A stretch of DNA of 64,000 bases from the NCBI GenBank assembly GCA_936432065.2, contig OW386287.2, positions 97,153,591 to 97,217,590 of the forward strand, read 5' to 3'. A program made the translations under genes and the position numbers. Positions within the stretch are counted from its first letter, which is position 1; every line of letters begins with the position of its first letter. Source of the stretch: Rutpela maculata (lineage: Eukaryota; Arthropoda; Insecta; Coleoptera; Cerambycidae). The notes below the pieces were generated by a model. It was not told the DNA's origin. It did no database searches and saw only the letters and a list, made by a program, of their open reading frames with translations. Of this stretch, positions 34,250-45,870 are shown piece by piece.

Positions 34250-35130
34250 TTTCGGAGAAATGTCCCTTTTCAGAAAAATGTCAAATTTTAGGAGAAATGT
34301 CACTTTTCAGAAAAATATCAAAAATTCGGAAAAAATCTCAATTTTCGGAGAAATGTCACTTTTCAGGAAAATGTCAAAAATTCGGAAAAATGTCAATTTT
34401 CGGAGAAATGCCACTTTTCAGAAAAATGCCAAAATTCGAAAAAACATCAAATTTTCGGAGAAATGTCGTTTTACAGAAAAATGTCAAATATTCTAGGAAA
34501 TGTCACTTTTTAGAAAAATGTCAAGTTTTCGGAGAAATGGCAAATTTTCAAAAATTGTCCAAATTTCAGAAAAATTTTTACGAAACTTTTGAAGAAACGG
34601 AATCCGGGAAAATTTAAAATTTTCAAAAAATGTCAGAGTTTCAGAAAAATGTCAAATTGGCATAAAAATGTAAAATTTTCTGAAAAAATCAAATCAGAAA
34701 AATTACAAACTTTCAGAAAATTGTCAAATTTTCAAAAATGGTCAAATTTTTTAAAACGTAAAATTTCTAAAAAATGTCAAATTTTCAAAAAAACGTAAAA
34801 TTTTCAGAAAACGTAAATTTGTTTAAAAAATTCGAATTTTAAAAATGTCAAATTTTCTAAAAAAATTAAATAATCAGAAATATAAAATTTTGAAAATCAT
34901 TTTTCAAAAATGCAATTTTTTTTAAATGTAAAATTAAAAAAAAATGTCAAATATCTAAAAATGTCAAATTTTCAAAAAAATTCAAAAATGTCAGATTTAA
35001 AAAAAAATTCTAAAAATTGTCCAGTTTTCAAAAATCATCAAATTTTCGGAAAAATGTCAACTTTTCAAAAAAAATGTCAACTTTTCAAAAATTGTCAAAT
35101 TTTAAAAAACTTCTAATTTTTGAAATAATG
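34250..35130. repeat. minisatellite of TTTTCAGAAAAATGTCAAA type
   Basis: Short interspersed units alternate AATTTTCGGAGAAATGTCA with CTTTTCAGAAAAATGTCAAA and drift to simpler A/T-rich versions downstream. All long frames here encode only Lys/Phe/Asn-rich periodic sequence. It directly follows the 120-bp array. Confidence 0.9.
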
Positions 35131-35158
35131 CGAAGCACTCAAGCCCTCCGCTAGGAGC

Positions 35159-35184
35159 TAGAATGGGCTTTAGCCCATTCTAGT
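35159..35184. repeat. perfect short hairpin
   Basis: CTAGAATGGGCT and its complement are separated by TT, a strong hairpin isolated in otherwise unstructured sequence. Confidence 0.6.
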
Positions 35185-35281
35185 ATACGTGAAAGATGGA
35201 TAACCGTCGTAAGCATGGGCAAATACTAACCACGCCACCTGGCATGGTAGTGCTGTAATCAATAAGGCGGCTTTCTCACAC

Positions 35282-35571
35282 GGTCAATAAACGATACGGT
35301 TGCATCAATCAGCAGCTTTAGGACGAGAGAGACGCGGGGGGCGGGAAATCGAATGAAAGGGATAGACATATCTGATTTCCGTGCAAAAGACAGAGACAAT
35401 GATGCTTGTAGTGTCTACAGGTGACGTAGGCTGTAGACCCTATCGGAATCTTTGTCTCTGTCTTCTGCACGGAAATCAGATATGTCTGTCTCTTTCATTC
35501 GATTTCCTGCCCCCCGCGTCTCTCTCATCCTAAAGCTGCTGATTGATGCAACCGTATCGTTTATTGACCAT
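35282..35571. mobile_element. 290-bp foldback element with 13-bp flanking duplication
   Basis: Arms of about 120 bp begin GGTCAATAAACGATACGGTT and include GAGAGACGCGGGGGGC and ATATCTGATTTCCGTGCA. They differ at only a few positions. GGCTTTCTCACAC stands on both sides (35269-35281 and 35572-35584). A 13-bp duplication is unusual for a DNA transposon, so the boundary or the mechanism may differ. Confidence 0.75.
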
Positions 35572-35809
35572 GGCTTTCTCACACTGTGGAATTTACGAGT
35601 CTTTTAGGTTAAAATTCGACTCCTTGATAATTCAACCAAAATCAATCTATTTGGGCTCAAAATTTTCGTAATACTGAGCACCCTAATGAAAAACTGCGAA
35701 AATTGCAATCCAGCTTATTTTTGACACATGACAGCTGTCAAAAGCCTGTAAAAAATGCGAAAACCCTGTAAAGGCAGAATCTAGACACTGTTATTTCCTA
35801 TATTAGTAT

Positions 35810-36092
35810 AGGAAATAGCGTGCAAATTCGACGACGAGTGGTTACCGTCTGCCAGTCGGTAATCGAAGAGACCATATAAATACAAATTTTTTTTCTCTCT
35901 GCAACTTTTTGGTATGGTGGGGGATAGGGAGGGGGGGGCTTTTATTTTTAAATCGAATGATTATCGATATCTGACCGCATAGGTAGTTAGTATATGTACT
36001 TCACATACCCCAATTACGCTGGCAGACGAAACTTCCGAACGGCGCGCACGCTAGCCGGAAAAAATTTTTTTTTCTTTTTCCGGTTAGCGCGC
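35810..36092 (+). mobile_element. truncated copy of foldback family F2
   Basis: Begins TAGGAAATAGCGTGCAAATT as in 20216 and follows that arm through GGGGGATAGGGAGG and TTCCGAACGGCGCGCACG to just past the centre, then stops. TGTGGAATTTA at 35584 and its complement at about 36236 bracket it and could mark a host element into which it inserted. Confidence 0.8.
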
Positions 36093-36099
36093 ATATAAC

Positions 36100-37775
36100 T
36101 CCTTGTAAGATCATCAATATCATATTTTATCATGATTATTGACTTGCAGAACCTGAATTTCAAGGGTCTGAAACCATATACCTAAATAATTTTAGAAGTG
36201 ACAATTTTTTGACCGAAATTGGTAATTTTTGGCCCTAAATTCCACACTGTGCGGCTCTCCTAGGGCGAGGCTTTTTTCATTGCACTGAGGTTGGGCCTAA
36301 CATCTGCGATTATCGCTAGTGCGAATAACTCGCTCACATATTTGGTAGCCGGGACTGCATACGTGCTTTTTAGGTAGTTTATAAAATGTCATATACAATG
36401 TTAAGAAAAAGTATGAATTAAACGCATTTATAAAACATTTATTAAATATCATAATTAAACTAATATTCAACTTACATACAGCTTATAAAATGTATTTGTA
36501 AAACGTTTAGCAAACGTTTATTAAATGTCATAATTTAGTTACATTTCTAGGTACAATTTATATACGCTGATTTGAGCAAACATTTGTCATGATAATAAAC
36601 GTTTAAATTTACTGTTTTTTGAAGTATGGTTTTGCAACATATAAAACGTTTCTTAGACTTATTAGTGTTTACTACGAATATATTTAAATAAACAATTTCC
36701 AGTCAATAATATTTTTTTTATCGTAAGTACATTTTATTGTCTGTAATTATTTATTTTTAGCAAGAGAGATATAATAAATGCCTCTTAAATGTCAATTAAA
36801 AAAAATATACCTAATCGAATGGACATTTAACGTATGGACACCAGTTTACATAGTATCGGTGAAATCACCTCTTCTGCAGGGGTAGCTTTAGGTGGTGGCT
36901 GTCAGTGTTTATCCCCAACCTTTTTATTTTTTATGTATATTTAAAGGTTCTTATAAAAAACTTATTTTCAGATCATTAGAAATAAAAATTGCATTTCGAC
37001 AAACCAAGACCATCTCAAGTAATTTATATTAACAATTCAACGTGTATTTACATTTTATTAAGACATACGCTTACGGCTCGTGTGCGTCATACGTCCAATT
37101 CGTGAAAAAAATTATCACTTTTAGGCATTTGTTGCATAGATAACCGTTCTTTATCAGAAAACAGTTCATTACTTCTTTTACTTTATTTTATTCTTTATCT
37201 TTCCAGATTATCAATTCTTAATTGATAACATTAATATTTTTCTTCGCCATTAGTGGTTCAGATTTTTTTTTAATAATTTTTGGTAGTGAATATTATAGCA
37301 ATATATATTAGATTATTATTAGAAAAAGTTTGTGCTTCTTTAATGAACTATTAGGTAATATGTTTTTCTATCAAATACGTATTTGCAACCTTTACCTAAC
37401 GTTAAAAATACAAGCCTATAATTTCCTTACTAACTAAACAGGAACGCCTAGATACACAACTTGGTCCTTCTGCAAATAAAGCATATTTTTAACTCAAGGA
37501 TATGATAAAATGAACTGGGCAGAACTTTTAATTCGATTATTGGTTTGCTGTTAGTAACAGCGTTTTCTCAGTTTAATTGACGTTTTAACTTTAAAAGTAG
37601 AACGCAATATTTCTTGTGATTAAATTATTGATTAGACTACAAAAATGCTTTTAGACTCAAGTAATGACGGTCTTGTAATAAATATATAGATTTCGCTGAC
37701 TAATTCAGTCGAATTAGAATTTTTGAGTAAACTGAATTACAAAGCTTTCATATTTTATATGGGTATTTCCGAATT
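36100..37775. other. A+T-rich, no gene
   Basis: No coding frame. Repeated TATAAAACGTTTATTAAATG-like motifs at 36365-36660 relate to those near 29340 and 31370. Confidence 0.4.
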
Positions 37776-38879
37776 AGACCAGTGCCAAACCGGTTTTCAG
37801 ATGCCAAAAATCTGAAAAATTCTTGGCAGTATATGGGTGGTGGGAAAATTTAGATTTAATGGTATATAAATGGGGAAAAACCGATTGGACCGCAACAGAT
37901 AACCGGCAGTGGGGTGGGGGAGCGAAAAGGTGTGTTTTTAGGAGTAAAACGTTTTTTTTTTTACGATTTCTGGCAAAAGTAGACCTCCTATCGAAAAAAG
38001 TTTAACGTAAAAGCTGTAGATAATTGAGATATCTACAATTTCTATTCGAATCATTTTTTTACATAACCTCAAAAATATTGAGAAAAACGCCAAAAACCAA
38101 TTTTTTGGTTTTTTATTTTTATCTTCCACAAAAACAATTCGATTTTGATGAAATTCGGTGAAAATGTACATTTTTAAGCTGTAAAAAAATCATACTGTTA
38201 CTGTGGAAAAACATTTTCAAAAATGAAAAAAAACAAAAAACACTTTTTTCAAGATCGATTTTTCCGTAAATGTCACTAATTCTTCATTGTAAATGAAGTG
38301 TTGAAAGTGGTGCAAAACGGTAATTTCAATGTAATATGTAATAAGGGAACTTTAATTAACCGTATAAGGTTCGGAGTGCTGAAAACCGAAATGTTTAAAC
38401 AATAATTTTACCTAAGAAATTCCTAGAAATGACCATTTTTAGGCAAGAAAAAATTTTTTTTATGCTTTGTGGGCACACATACATTGAAACAATGTTATTG
38501 ACATACATATTTAAAATTATTCGAAGTTGAAGAATTGAATTATGGCGGGGCAGTTTTTCTACTACGGGCTCTCGAGTGCGCGCGCACTTCTTTTTCATTC
38601 TTTTCTTCCAGCTCGCTTGCAACCCACCTGTCCTTGCCTTTTCACATGTTCACAACTGGCACGTCGTTATTTACACCGTTATTCATCGTAATTTTCAATA
38701 TTAACTTCTGTGTTTCTCCTCACATATAATTTGCTGTATTTCCATGGTACGTATCAAATGTCTCTTTTATGTTAGTGCATGTCATGGTGTATTTGTTGTA
38801 AGCTAATAACCTAATAAAACGGTTTTTTGATGACTTGTTCAACAGCGAAGTTTATAGCGCTAGAGTCGCCATGGGCTGG

Positions 38880-39193
38880 ATTACTTAATTAAGTCCTGAA
38901 AGTTTGCTGAAATCTATCTGCTGCTGCTGTGAAACTGGTTGTGATAATAAAAGATGCGGCTGTCCAAAGCATGGAGTAAAATGCTCCATTCTATGCTCAA
39001 ATTGTCACGGGGCCGAAAACTGTTCTAACTCTGAAATACAACCATTAGAAATGAGCGATTCGGAGGAGATGTATGACGAAGCAAACAAATGTTTAAAATG
39101 ATATTGAAAATAAAGATCTTAATGAACTTGAAGACCTTGACGAAGTCGAAGACCTTATCGAAGATCCTGAAGAAACCGAACAATGTGGTTGAG
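38880..39193 (+). pseudogene. TE-X C-terminal Cys-rich tail, in TE-X1
   Basis: Translates as PESLLKSICCCCETGCDNKR, CGCPKHGVKCSILCSNCHG, AENCSNSE and then MSDSEEMYDEANK. After a one-base shift an acidic run follows (NELEDLDEVEDLIEDPEET) before TGA at about 39191. The spacing C-x-C-x3-C-x4-C-x-C-x6-C-x3-C-x2-C-x5-C resembles a tesmin/TSO1-like CXC cluster, a zinc-binding DNA-contact module in known proteins. The same layout (Pro-x-x-Leu-Leu before the Cys cluster, acidic tail after) recurs at 42068, 49800 and 58813. No upstream part of the protein remains. Role unknown; zinc binding is inferred. Confidence 0.6.
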
Positions 39194-39581
39194 TCTGATG
39201 ATGTAGAGCAGCTTCCCAAAAAAAATGAGGTTATTATAAATTTTGATTATGTATTTCTACTTTGTAAATTGATTTAATGTAAAATACGTAATAAACTTAT
39301 TTTTAATGTGAGAGTGCCCATAAAGCATAAAAAAGTTTTTTCTTGCCTAAAAATGGTAATTTCTAGCAATTTATTAGGTAAAATTATTGTTTAAACATTT
39401 CTGTTTTCAGCAATCCGAACCTTTTAAACGGTTAATTAAAGTTCCCGTATTACATATTACATTGAAATTACCGTTCTGCACCACTTTCAACACTTCATTT
39501 ACAATGAAGAATTAGTGACATTTACGGAAAAATCGATCTTGAATAAAGTGTTTTTTTGGTTTTTTCCATTTTTGACAATTA

Positions 39582-40672
39582 CTACGGGAGCCCACCCTAA
39601 GTGCCCGTGCACCCCCGATCCTTTAGGACAATGTTTTTCATAAAGATTAAAGCCTAAGGAACAATTTAAGACATGTCCTAAAAAAAAAATTGGCTGCACT
39701 TTCAAAATTTGCAAATATCGTTTTTGCCATTTAACACAAAAACTAAAAAAGATGGAGAAAAACTTTCTGTACAAAAAATAAAGTGCATAAAATTTTCTAC
39801 AATTTTGTTCCTATACAATATTTGCATTGGAGTTACCATTTCCCAGAAAAATGATTCAGCTCTTAAGATAAAATATAAGATTCAGTATAAAACGTAACAC
39901 TACGGAAGCCCACCTTAACTGTACGTGCACCCCCCCGATCCTTGGGGACAATGTTTTTCATAAAGATTAAAGCCTAAGGAACAATTTAAGACATGTCCTA
40001 AAAAAAAATCAGCTGGCTGTACTTTCAAAATGGCGTCCGTTTAAAAAAAAATGCAAATATTGTTTTTGTCATTTAACACAAAAACTAAAAAAGATGGAGA
40101 AAAACTTTCTGCACAAAAAACAAAGTGCATGAAATTTTCTACAATTTTGTTCCTATACAAACAATATTTGGATATCATTGTTACCGTTTTCGAGATAAAT
40201 GTCTGCAAATTATAATATTATTATTATTATTAATTTTTTTCAGTTTATTTTATTTTATTTTTATGTTAATAATATAAAGTTATATTATACGCCTTACAAT
40301 AATTGTCACAGTTATTTCTTTTAAATGATTTACCGATATATGAATTTCCATGTTTTCTTAATTTTGGACTCATTTATCTGGAAAATGGTAACTCCTATCA
40401 AAATATTGTATAGGAACAAAATTATAGGAAATTTTATGCACGTTGTGTTTTGTAGAAAAAATTTCTGTCCAACTTTTTTAGTTTTTGTGTTAAATGACAA
40501 AAACAACATTGGCAACAGTTTTTTTTTAACATATGGCCGCCATTTTGAAAGTACAGCCAGTTTTTTTTTAGAATATGTCTTAAATTGTTCCTTAGGCTTC
40601 AATCTTTATGAAAAACATTGTCCCCAAGGATCGGGCGGGGGGTGCACGTAGAGCTAGGGAGGGCTCCCCGAC
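39582..40672. mobile_element. composite GGGAGCCC element, copy 1, nested in TE-X1 arm
   Basis: Starts CTACGGGAGCCCACCCTAAG and ends GAGGGCTCCCCGAC, with TA on both sides (39580-39581, 40673-40674). It contains two direct arm units (39582-39898 and about 39899-40230) and one inverted unit (about 40325-40672). Units share GACAATGTTTTTCATAAAGA, GCCTAAGGAACAATTTAAGA, AACACAAAAACTAAAAAAGA and GTTCCTATACAA. The left arm of TE-X1 lacks it, which gives the empty site. Confidence 0.85.
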
Positions 40673-41235
40673 TAGATGTTTTTCCACAGTAACAGTATGA
40701 TTTTTTTACACCATCTTAAAGTAGAGATTTCAACGAAAAAAATACCGTTCTGAAATTTTCAAAAATCAAAACTTTGTTAATCAACTGTTTTGATTGAAAA
40801 TTAGGCCTTTTTTCAAATTAAATTCGCAAAAAAATCAAAAAAATGAATATTATGTCTCAAAAAAATTACAGCTTCTTGAGGCATAAAAATGTACATTTTC
40901 ACCGAATTTCATCAAAATCGAATTATTTTTGTGGAAGATAAAAATAAAAAACAAAAAAATTGGTTTTTGGCGTTTTTTCAATATTTTTGAGGTTATGTAG
41001 AAAAAATGGTTCAAATAAAAGTTGTAGATCTCTCAATTATCTACAACTTTTATATTAAACTTATTTCAGAATCGTAATAAACACAACTTTTCGCACCCCC
41101 ATCCCACTTCCGTTATCTGTTGCGGTCCAATCGATTTTTCCTAATTTATATACCATTAATCTTAAATTTTCCCACCACCCATATACTGTTAAGAATTTTA
41201 TTTTCTTTAAAAATTATTGGCACTGGTCTGAATAC

Positions 41236-42066
41236 TTAAGATTCAAATATCTGTCAACTTATTTCTGGGGAAGTGGTTAACGCGGGCATTGATGAGACAT
41301 TTTGCAATTTTGTTGTAAATGGTGCATCGGACACAACATTATACATCAAATAAAATTATAGGAAATTCTGAATAAAAAAGGTATTACGCATACTGAAAAA
41401 ATTATCTTTGAAAGGGGATAAAATCAGTCAAAATTTTTACTGAACAATTTTACAAATTAATGTGCACTCTTCATTTCGCATTTTAGGCTTATTTTCATTT
41501 ACCTGATGCAAAATTTGTGTGGAATGCATTTACAAGATAATTGCAAGAGACCTCGTCAAAGTTTATGTTCGGGAATGTTTTTTGAAATTTAAGGGACGAA
41601 ACAAATAATATCATTTATTGTATAAATTTCAAAGTGTACGAGTAAATGTCGGTAAAGAGCTTATCTAATTTTAATGCGAAAATCTGCCTCCCTGAGAGGG
41701 CGTTTATCTCACTTGCGTACCAATGTAGAGTAATAGTATCAATTGACTAGCACAAGAAAATTCACAATTTATTAGAAAACTATGATTAGCTATTTGACTT
41801 GTAGCCCAGTAAATGAAGACATTTCGACTGGAAAAAATTACGAGAAAGCTGTTTTTTTTTGTGGAGACCATCACTGAGGTGCCCTTAGTACATCCTGAGA
41901 AGTTCGAGCCTGCCCTTATCTCGAAAAGTATTCACTTTTTCGACAAAAATAGTTATGAGCAAAAACATTCATTATAAAATTCTACACAAACAAGATCATT
42001 ACACTTTTTTGTGTAGGATCAATTGTTTTCGAGTAAAAGTTACGGAAAGATACAATGTCTGTATTT
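41236..42066. other. no gene recognised
   Basis: Non-coding sequence downstream of a TE-X tail on the minus strand; probably remains of the corresponding element, but no inverted ends were matched. Confidence 0.35.
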
Positions 42067-42067
42067 T

Positions 42068-42480
42068 TTAACAGTAACAAACAGTAGGCCTAATCCGCAT
42101 CTGACACTCAAAACAACCCTTTGCATAAATCATTCGTTCTCTTCTAGCAGATTCCGTGTCAACTTTATCGTCCTCTTCATAAAGAGCTTCGTCAATTGGC
42201 TGATCAGTTGATGGTATCGTATCTTCAACTATATCTTCATCTATAGCTCCGTTGTTACTATCTATTTCTTCCGTCGCGGCGTTCAAACAAGATTGCCCAC
42301 GACAATGTCCACATACTGCAGAACAGCGGAGACCTAGTTTTCTGCAGCTACAACTAGCGTTACAACCTTTGATACAATTGCAGAATATAGTATTGATCAA
42401 CTGATCGGAAGCCGGTGACAAGAGGTTTTGAACAGGTTCCAGTCTATTGTTGATGATCTTCCGTCCCCAGTCTTCAGGAT
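42068..42480 (-). pseudogene. TE-X C-terminal Cys-rich tail (third locus)
   Basis: From about 42480 leftwards: LNPEDWGRKIINNRLEPV, LLSPASDQLINTIFCNCIK, GCNASCSCRKLGLRCSAVCG and HCRGQSCLNA. Then come an acidic segment (NNGAIDEDIVEDTIPSTD) and a terminal CFECQMRIRPTVCYC. This is the best preserved CXC-like cluster in the window, with all Cys in the expected spacing. The preceding W-x-x-x-x-L-x-P-V block matches what I recall upstream of the Cys tail in this family. The frame is open for 117 codons from a Met at 42421 and continues upstream with one break at 42421-42424. The N-terminal remainder is absent. Confidence 0.65.
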
Positions 42481-42676
42481 TTAACTCATTCTACTGGGAC
42501 TAGAACCGACGCGCCTCTGGAGGTTGTAAGAAAAATGAACGGCGCGCGGCGGTTGGCGGGAACGTTGAATAATTTTGATGGTAAAATTTAAAATATATAA
42601 TATTAGAGTAGATGAAGGAAGAGCTGGAGTACAGGTTGGAAAATTTTATCATTTTGGTTTGGGATAAATGTTTTTA

Positions 42677-42957
42677 AATGAAATAAAATTATATAAAAAA
42701 AGTATTTTTAAGAAAAAGCTTTTATCTGAAAAAACTACTAAAAAGTAAAAATAATTTTTTTTAAATTCATACACATGGAAACCAAAAGCTTTGGGGGCGG
42801 TCATATAGTGATATCATATAGTGATATTGCACACCCCCAAAGCTTTTGTTTTCCATGTGTATGAATTTAAAAAAAAAAATTTTTACTTTTTAGTAGTTTT
42901 TTCAAATAAAAGCTTTTTCTTAAAAATACTTTTTTTATATAATTTTATTTTTTACTT
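42677..42957. repeat. near-perfect 280-bp palindrome
   Basis: Arms of about 125 bp contain TAAAATTATATAAAAAAAGT, AAGAAAAAGCTTTTAT, TTAAATTCATACACATGGAA and CAAAAGCTTTGGGGG with complements. They surround a loop that itself repeats CATATAGTGATAT. Likely a foldback MITE. Confidence 0.85.
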
Positions 42958-42999
42958 TTTAGTCCACTTATTTTACAAACAGACAGACAAAACCCTTTC

Positions 43000-43495
43000 A
43001 TTTGCCACCGCCATCCACCCCTCCCCTCTCCCGTCTTCTCACCCCTCTAACACTACTTCCCACTTCTTCCCTCTTTCCACCACTTCCCCTGCCCTTCCCC
43101 ATCTCTCTCCACCTCTTCCCACCCTATTCCCACCTTTTCCCACCTCTTCCCGCCCCTTCCCACCTCTTCCCACCCTTTTCCTACCTCGTCCCATCCCTTC
43201 CTCATCTCTTCCCATCCCTTCCCCACCTCTTCCCACCCCTTCCTCACCTCTTCCCACCGCTTCCCCACCTCTTCCCACCTCTTCCCACCCCTCCCCCACC
43301 TCTTCCCAACCCTTTCCCACTTCTTCCCACCTCGTCCCCACTTCTTCCCACCTCTTCCCACCTCTTCCCACCCCTTTCCCACACTTCCCACCTCTTCCCC
43401 ACCTCTTCCCCACCTCTTCCCACCCCTTCCCCACCTCTTCCCACCCCTCTAACACCTCATCGCACCTCTTTCTACCCCTTCCCCACCTCTCCCAC
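43000..43495. repeat. pyrimidine-rich minisatellite (CACCTCTTCCCACCCCT type)
   Basis: Nearly pure C/T with regularly spaced A over about 500 bases. Units of 12-18 bp read CACCTCTTCCCAC or CACCCCTTCCC. Frames on both strands are Pro/Ser/Leu or Gly/Glu/Val-rich artefacts of the repeat. Confidence 0.95.
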
Positions 43496-44010
43496 GTCCG
43501 CCATATTGAATTTAGAATGACGTCACACACTTTATCGTATTTTACTCATCAAACCCTTTCATTTGACACCCATATCAACGGAGTTGTGACTAAAAAGCAG
43601 ATCCGCCATCTTGGGACGTCCGCCATATTGGATTTAAAATGACGTCACATTATTTATCGTATTTTACTCGTCAAACCCTTTCATTTGATACCCATATCAG
43701 GGGGGTTGTGACTAAAAAGCAGATCCGCCATCTTGGGACGTCCGCCATATTGGATTTAAAATGACGTCACATTATTTATCGTATTTTACTCGTCAAACCC
43801 TTTCATTTGATACCCATATCAGGGGGGTTGTGACTAAAAAGCCGATCCGCCATCTTGGGACGTCCTCCATATTGGATTTAGAATGACGTCACATTGTTTA
43901 TCGTATTTCACTCGTCAAACCCTTTCATTTGATACCCATATCAGGGGGGTTATGACTAAAAAGCCGATCCGCCATCTTGGGACGTCCGCCATATTGGATT
44001 TAGACCGATA
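43496..44010. repeat. 122-bp tandem repeat, four full units plus a partial
   Basis: CCATATTG(A/G)ATTTA recurs at 43501, 43623, 43745, 43867 and 43989. Units include ATGACGTCACATTATTTATC, CAAACCCTTTCATTTGATAC and GATCCGCCATCTTGGGACG. It directly follows the C/T minisatellite and is followed by GTGTGCCAAATTTCAAAGC, a phrase similar to that in repeat R1. Confidence 0.95.
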
Positions 44011-44182
44011 ATGGCTATACTATGTTGCATTGTCACCGGACTTGTACACGTGTGCCAAATTTCAAAGCTCTAGCTTAATTAGAACTAGTCGAAATTCATC
44101 TTGCAAGATTTGACCTAAACCAACAAACAAACATACAAACAAACATTGCAAGTTAAATAAAAGCTTTTAAAAAATGTGTGCC

Positions 44183-44460
44183 GATCACGATGGTAATGTC
44201 TAAATTTTTCAAAAATGGGCCCTTGTGAAATATTTTCGGAAAGCTGAAAAATTGCACATTACGTATAATGTTAATTATTTCTTTTCCTTGCAATTTTCTG
44301 AAAAAAAAAATGGTAAGAATAAAAGTTGTTTGATATCATGTTTTCCATACGGAGAAAATATGAAAATCAAAGTTTTACACTTTTCAGAAAATTTATATTG
44401 AAAAATCGCTCTGAAGGAAGATTATTTGTAGAAAAATTTGGACATCACCATCGTGATCAC
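44183..44460. mobile_element. 278-bp MITE
   Basis: Inverted ends of about 28 bp begin GATCACGATGGT(A/G)ATGTC and continue AAATTTTTC. The interior is A+T-rich and non-coding. Confidence 0.75.
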
Positions 44461-44609
44461 TCTGCATCTTTTTACAGATAAAAAGATATTTCTCCCAAGG
44501 ATAAAATGTTACTAACTTAATCACCAGCTCTCCCTTGGTCTACTGTACTTTATTTTGTTAGGGTGATTTTGAAAGCAGGACTGTGCCACATTTGATAATA
44601 ATTGTATGT

Positions 44610-44849
44610 ATTAAAAGGTGGCCAGCTAGATCTCCCAGCATAACCCCTGCCGACTTTTGGGTTTGGAGTTATTTAAAAAATATTATATATAGAGAACATT
44701 CCAATAACATAGAAGAATTGGAAAACAAAACATTATCTGCGATTCGGACAATAATTCCTGTCATGATAGGAAATGCAACAAATGTTGTAAGGAGAAGGTG
44801 CCACAAATGCATAGATGTCAATGGAAGAAAATTCGAACATTTATTGTAG
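44610..44849 (+). pseudogene. mariner-like transposase, C-terminal fragment
   Basis: KRWPARSPSITPADFWVWSY contains the third catalytic acidic position of the Tc1/mariner DDE domain (usually SPDLTPLDFFLWG). The conserved tail follows: NVVRRRCHKCIDVNGRKFEH. A stop comes where the family normally ends. The N-terminal HTH and first two acidic motifs are missing. ACAGGATGTTCTATTTAAAA at about 45031 may be the 3' end of the same element. The copy is inactive. Confidence 0.8.
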
Positions 44850-45069
44850 TTTAGTTTTTCCAATTTTTGGCAAAGTTATTTTATATTATAACGTGTTGTT
44901 GTTAATATTTTTCCATGGCCTCCTCACAAATATAGGTATTAAATTTTTCGAAAATTAAACACATTTCTAGAGATAAATATGACATGATACATAGCTAATT
45001 TCAGTTGTAATCGAATAATGAAATAAATTACAGGATGTTCTATTTAAAAAAACACAAGTTATGTCTATA

Positions 45070-45870
45070 TCTCGAAAACTGAGGCATGCATAATTTTCTT
45101 TTTATCAGCAACGGATTCTACTCAAACAAGTACCTTAAGAATGTGTTATTCGATTTTCGATTCGATACTTGATAATTGAGATATAAGAGTCATCCAATGC
45201 CAATTATCCAAAAACGCTCTGTAGCTCGGTAGTCGAAAAAGATAGACTATCGCGGTTTGCGCGATTGTTTGTTTCTCGAAAATCGAACTGAGGACACCTA
45301 TATTGATTTTTGTCTGCCATAGTTTTAGAGAACCCTTTAAAGAACTATTTAATTTGTAAATCACTATTTCATTATATACGTTTTTATTAATTTTCATTAC
45401 CTACTCCATTACATATAGGTAAGTGCATATCTAGTAATAGAAGACTATACCGGTCAACAGTTATAACCCCAGGTCTCCAATTAGTGAGCCCGTTCTGATT
45501 GTAATTAGTATAGTACTAGAGCCTCTAGCTGCCGGCATTTCCCTTGTTTCCATTGTGTTCACTTCTAATGGGATCATGTTACCCGTGTCTAAAGAGCGCT
45601 CAGACTTATAAATGTTGATGAATCCACCATGCTTTTCTGTCATGATATAAAATTAATAACGCGAGTTTTCCGACGTTATTATTAAATTGGATACTTATTG
45701 TATACAATCCCATCCTTTGTTTACACATACGAATTTCGATTTATTATTGTTTATACTTTCACAAACTCTTGTTACATGATCATTATGTAGAGGTGGATGA
45801 AAACGAATACTATGTATTATTGTCTACATGTTGGTTGTATTTTCTTAATTTTTCTGTTCTTCTTTTCTAT
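45070..45870. other. no gene recognised
   Basis: Non-coding interval between a mariner relic and the left arm of TE-X3. One plausible minus-strand frame at 45461-45643 has no recognisable motif. Confidence 0.35.

Larger units (their letters stand above)
37776..41230 (+). mobile_element. long-TIR element TE-X1
   Basis: Ends are AGACCAGTGCCAA and its complement, with GAATT/GAATA outside. The left arm is about 37776-38475. The right arm is 39309-39579 plus 40675-41230, and it is split by the composite element 39582-40672. Shared arm tracts include CAGTATATGGGTGGTGGGAA, GATTGGACCGCAACAGATAA, GATGAAATTCGGTGAAAATG and GTGTTGAAAGTGGTGCA. The unique centre (38476-39308) holds a TE-X protein fragment. 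Arms of about 700 bp put it among long-TIR DNA transposons. Confidence 0.85.

Noticed and set aside
34260..35116. Lys/Phe/Asn-rich frames of about 70-106 codons
   Set aside because: Products of the TTTTCAGAAAAATGTCAAA minisatellite, with no conserved domain and drifting periodicity.
29330..36690. A single 7.4-kb element with AGTAAACACT ends
   Set aside because: Only about 10 bases of terminal match and no continuity of interior sequence; too weak to support.
39499..40651. Several 60-108-codon frames in the composite element
   Set aside because: The same frames recur in every inverted or direct arm copy with indels; they reflect non-coding terminal repeats.
43002..43642. Long Pro/Ser-rich frames on the plus strand and Gly/Glu-rich frames on the minus strand
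   Set aside because: They follow a C/T-rich minisatellite; periodic composition and overlapping frames on both strands show they are repeat artefacts.
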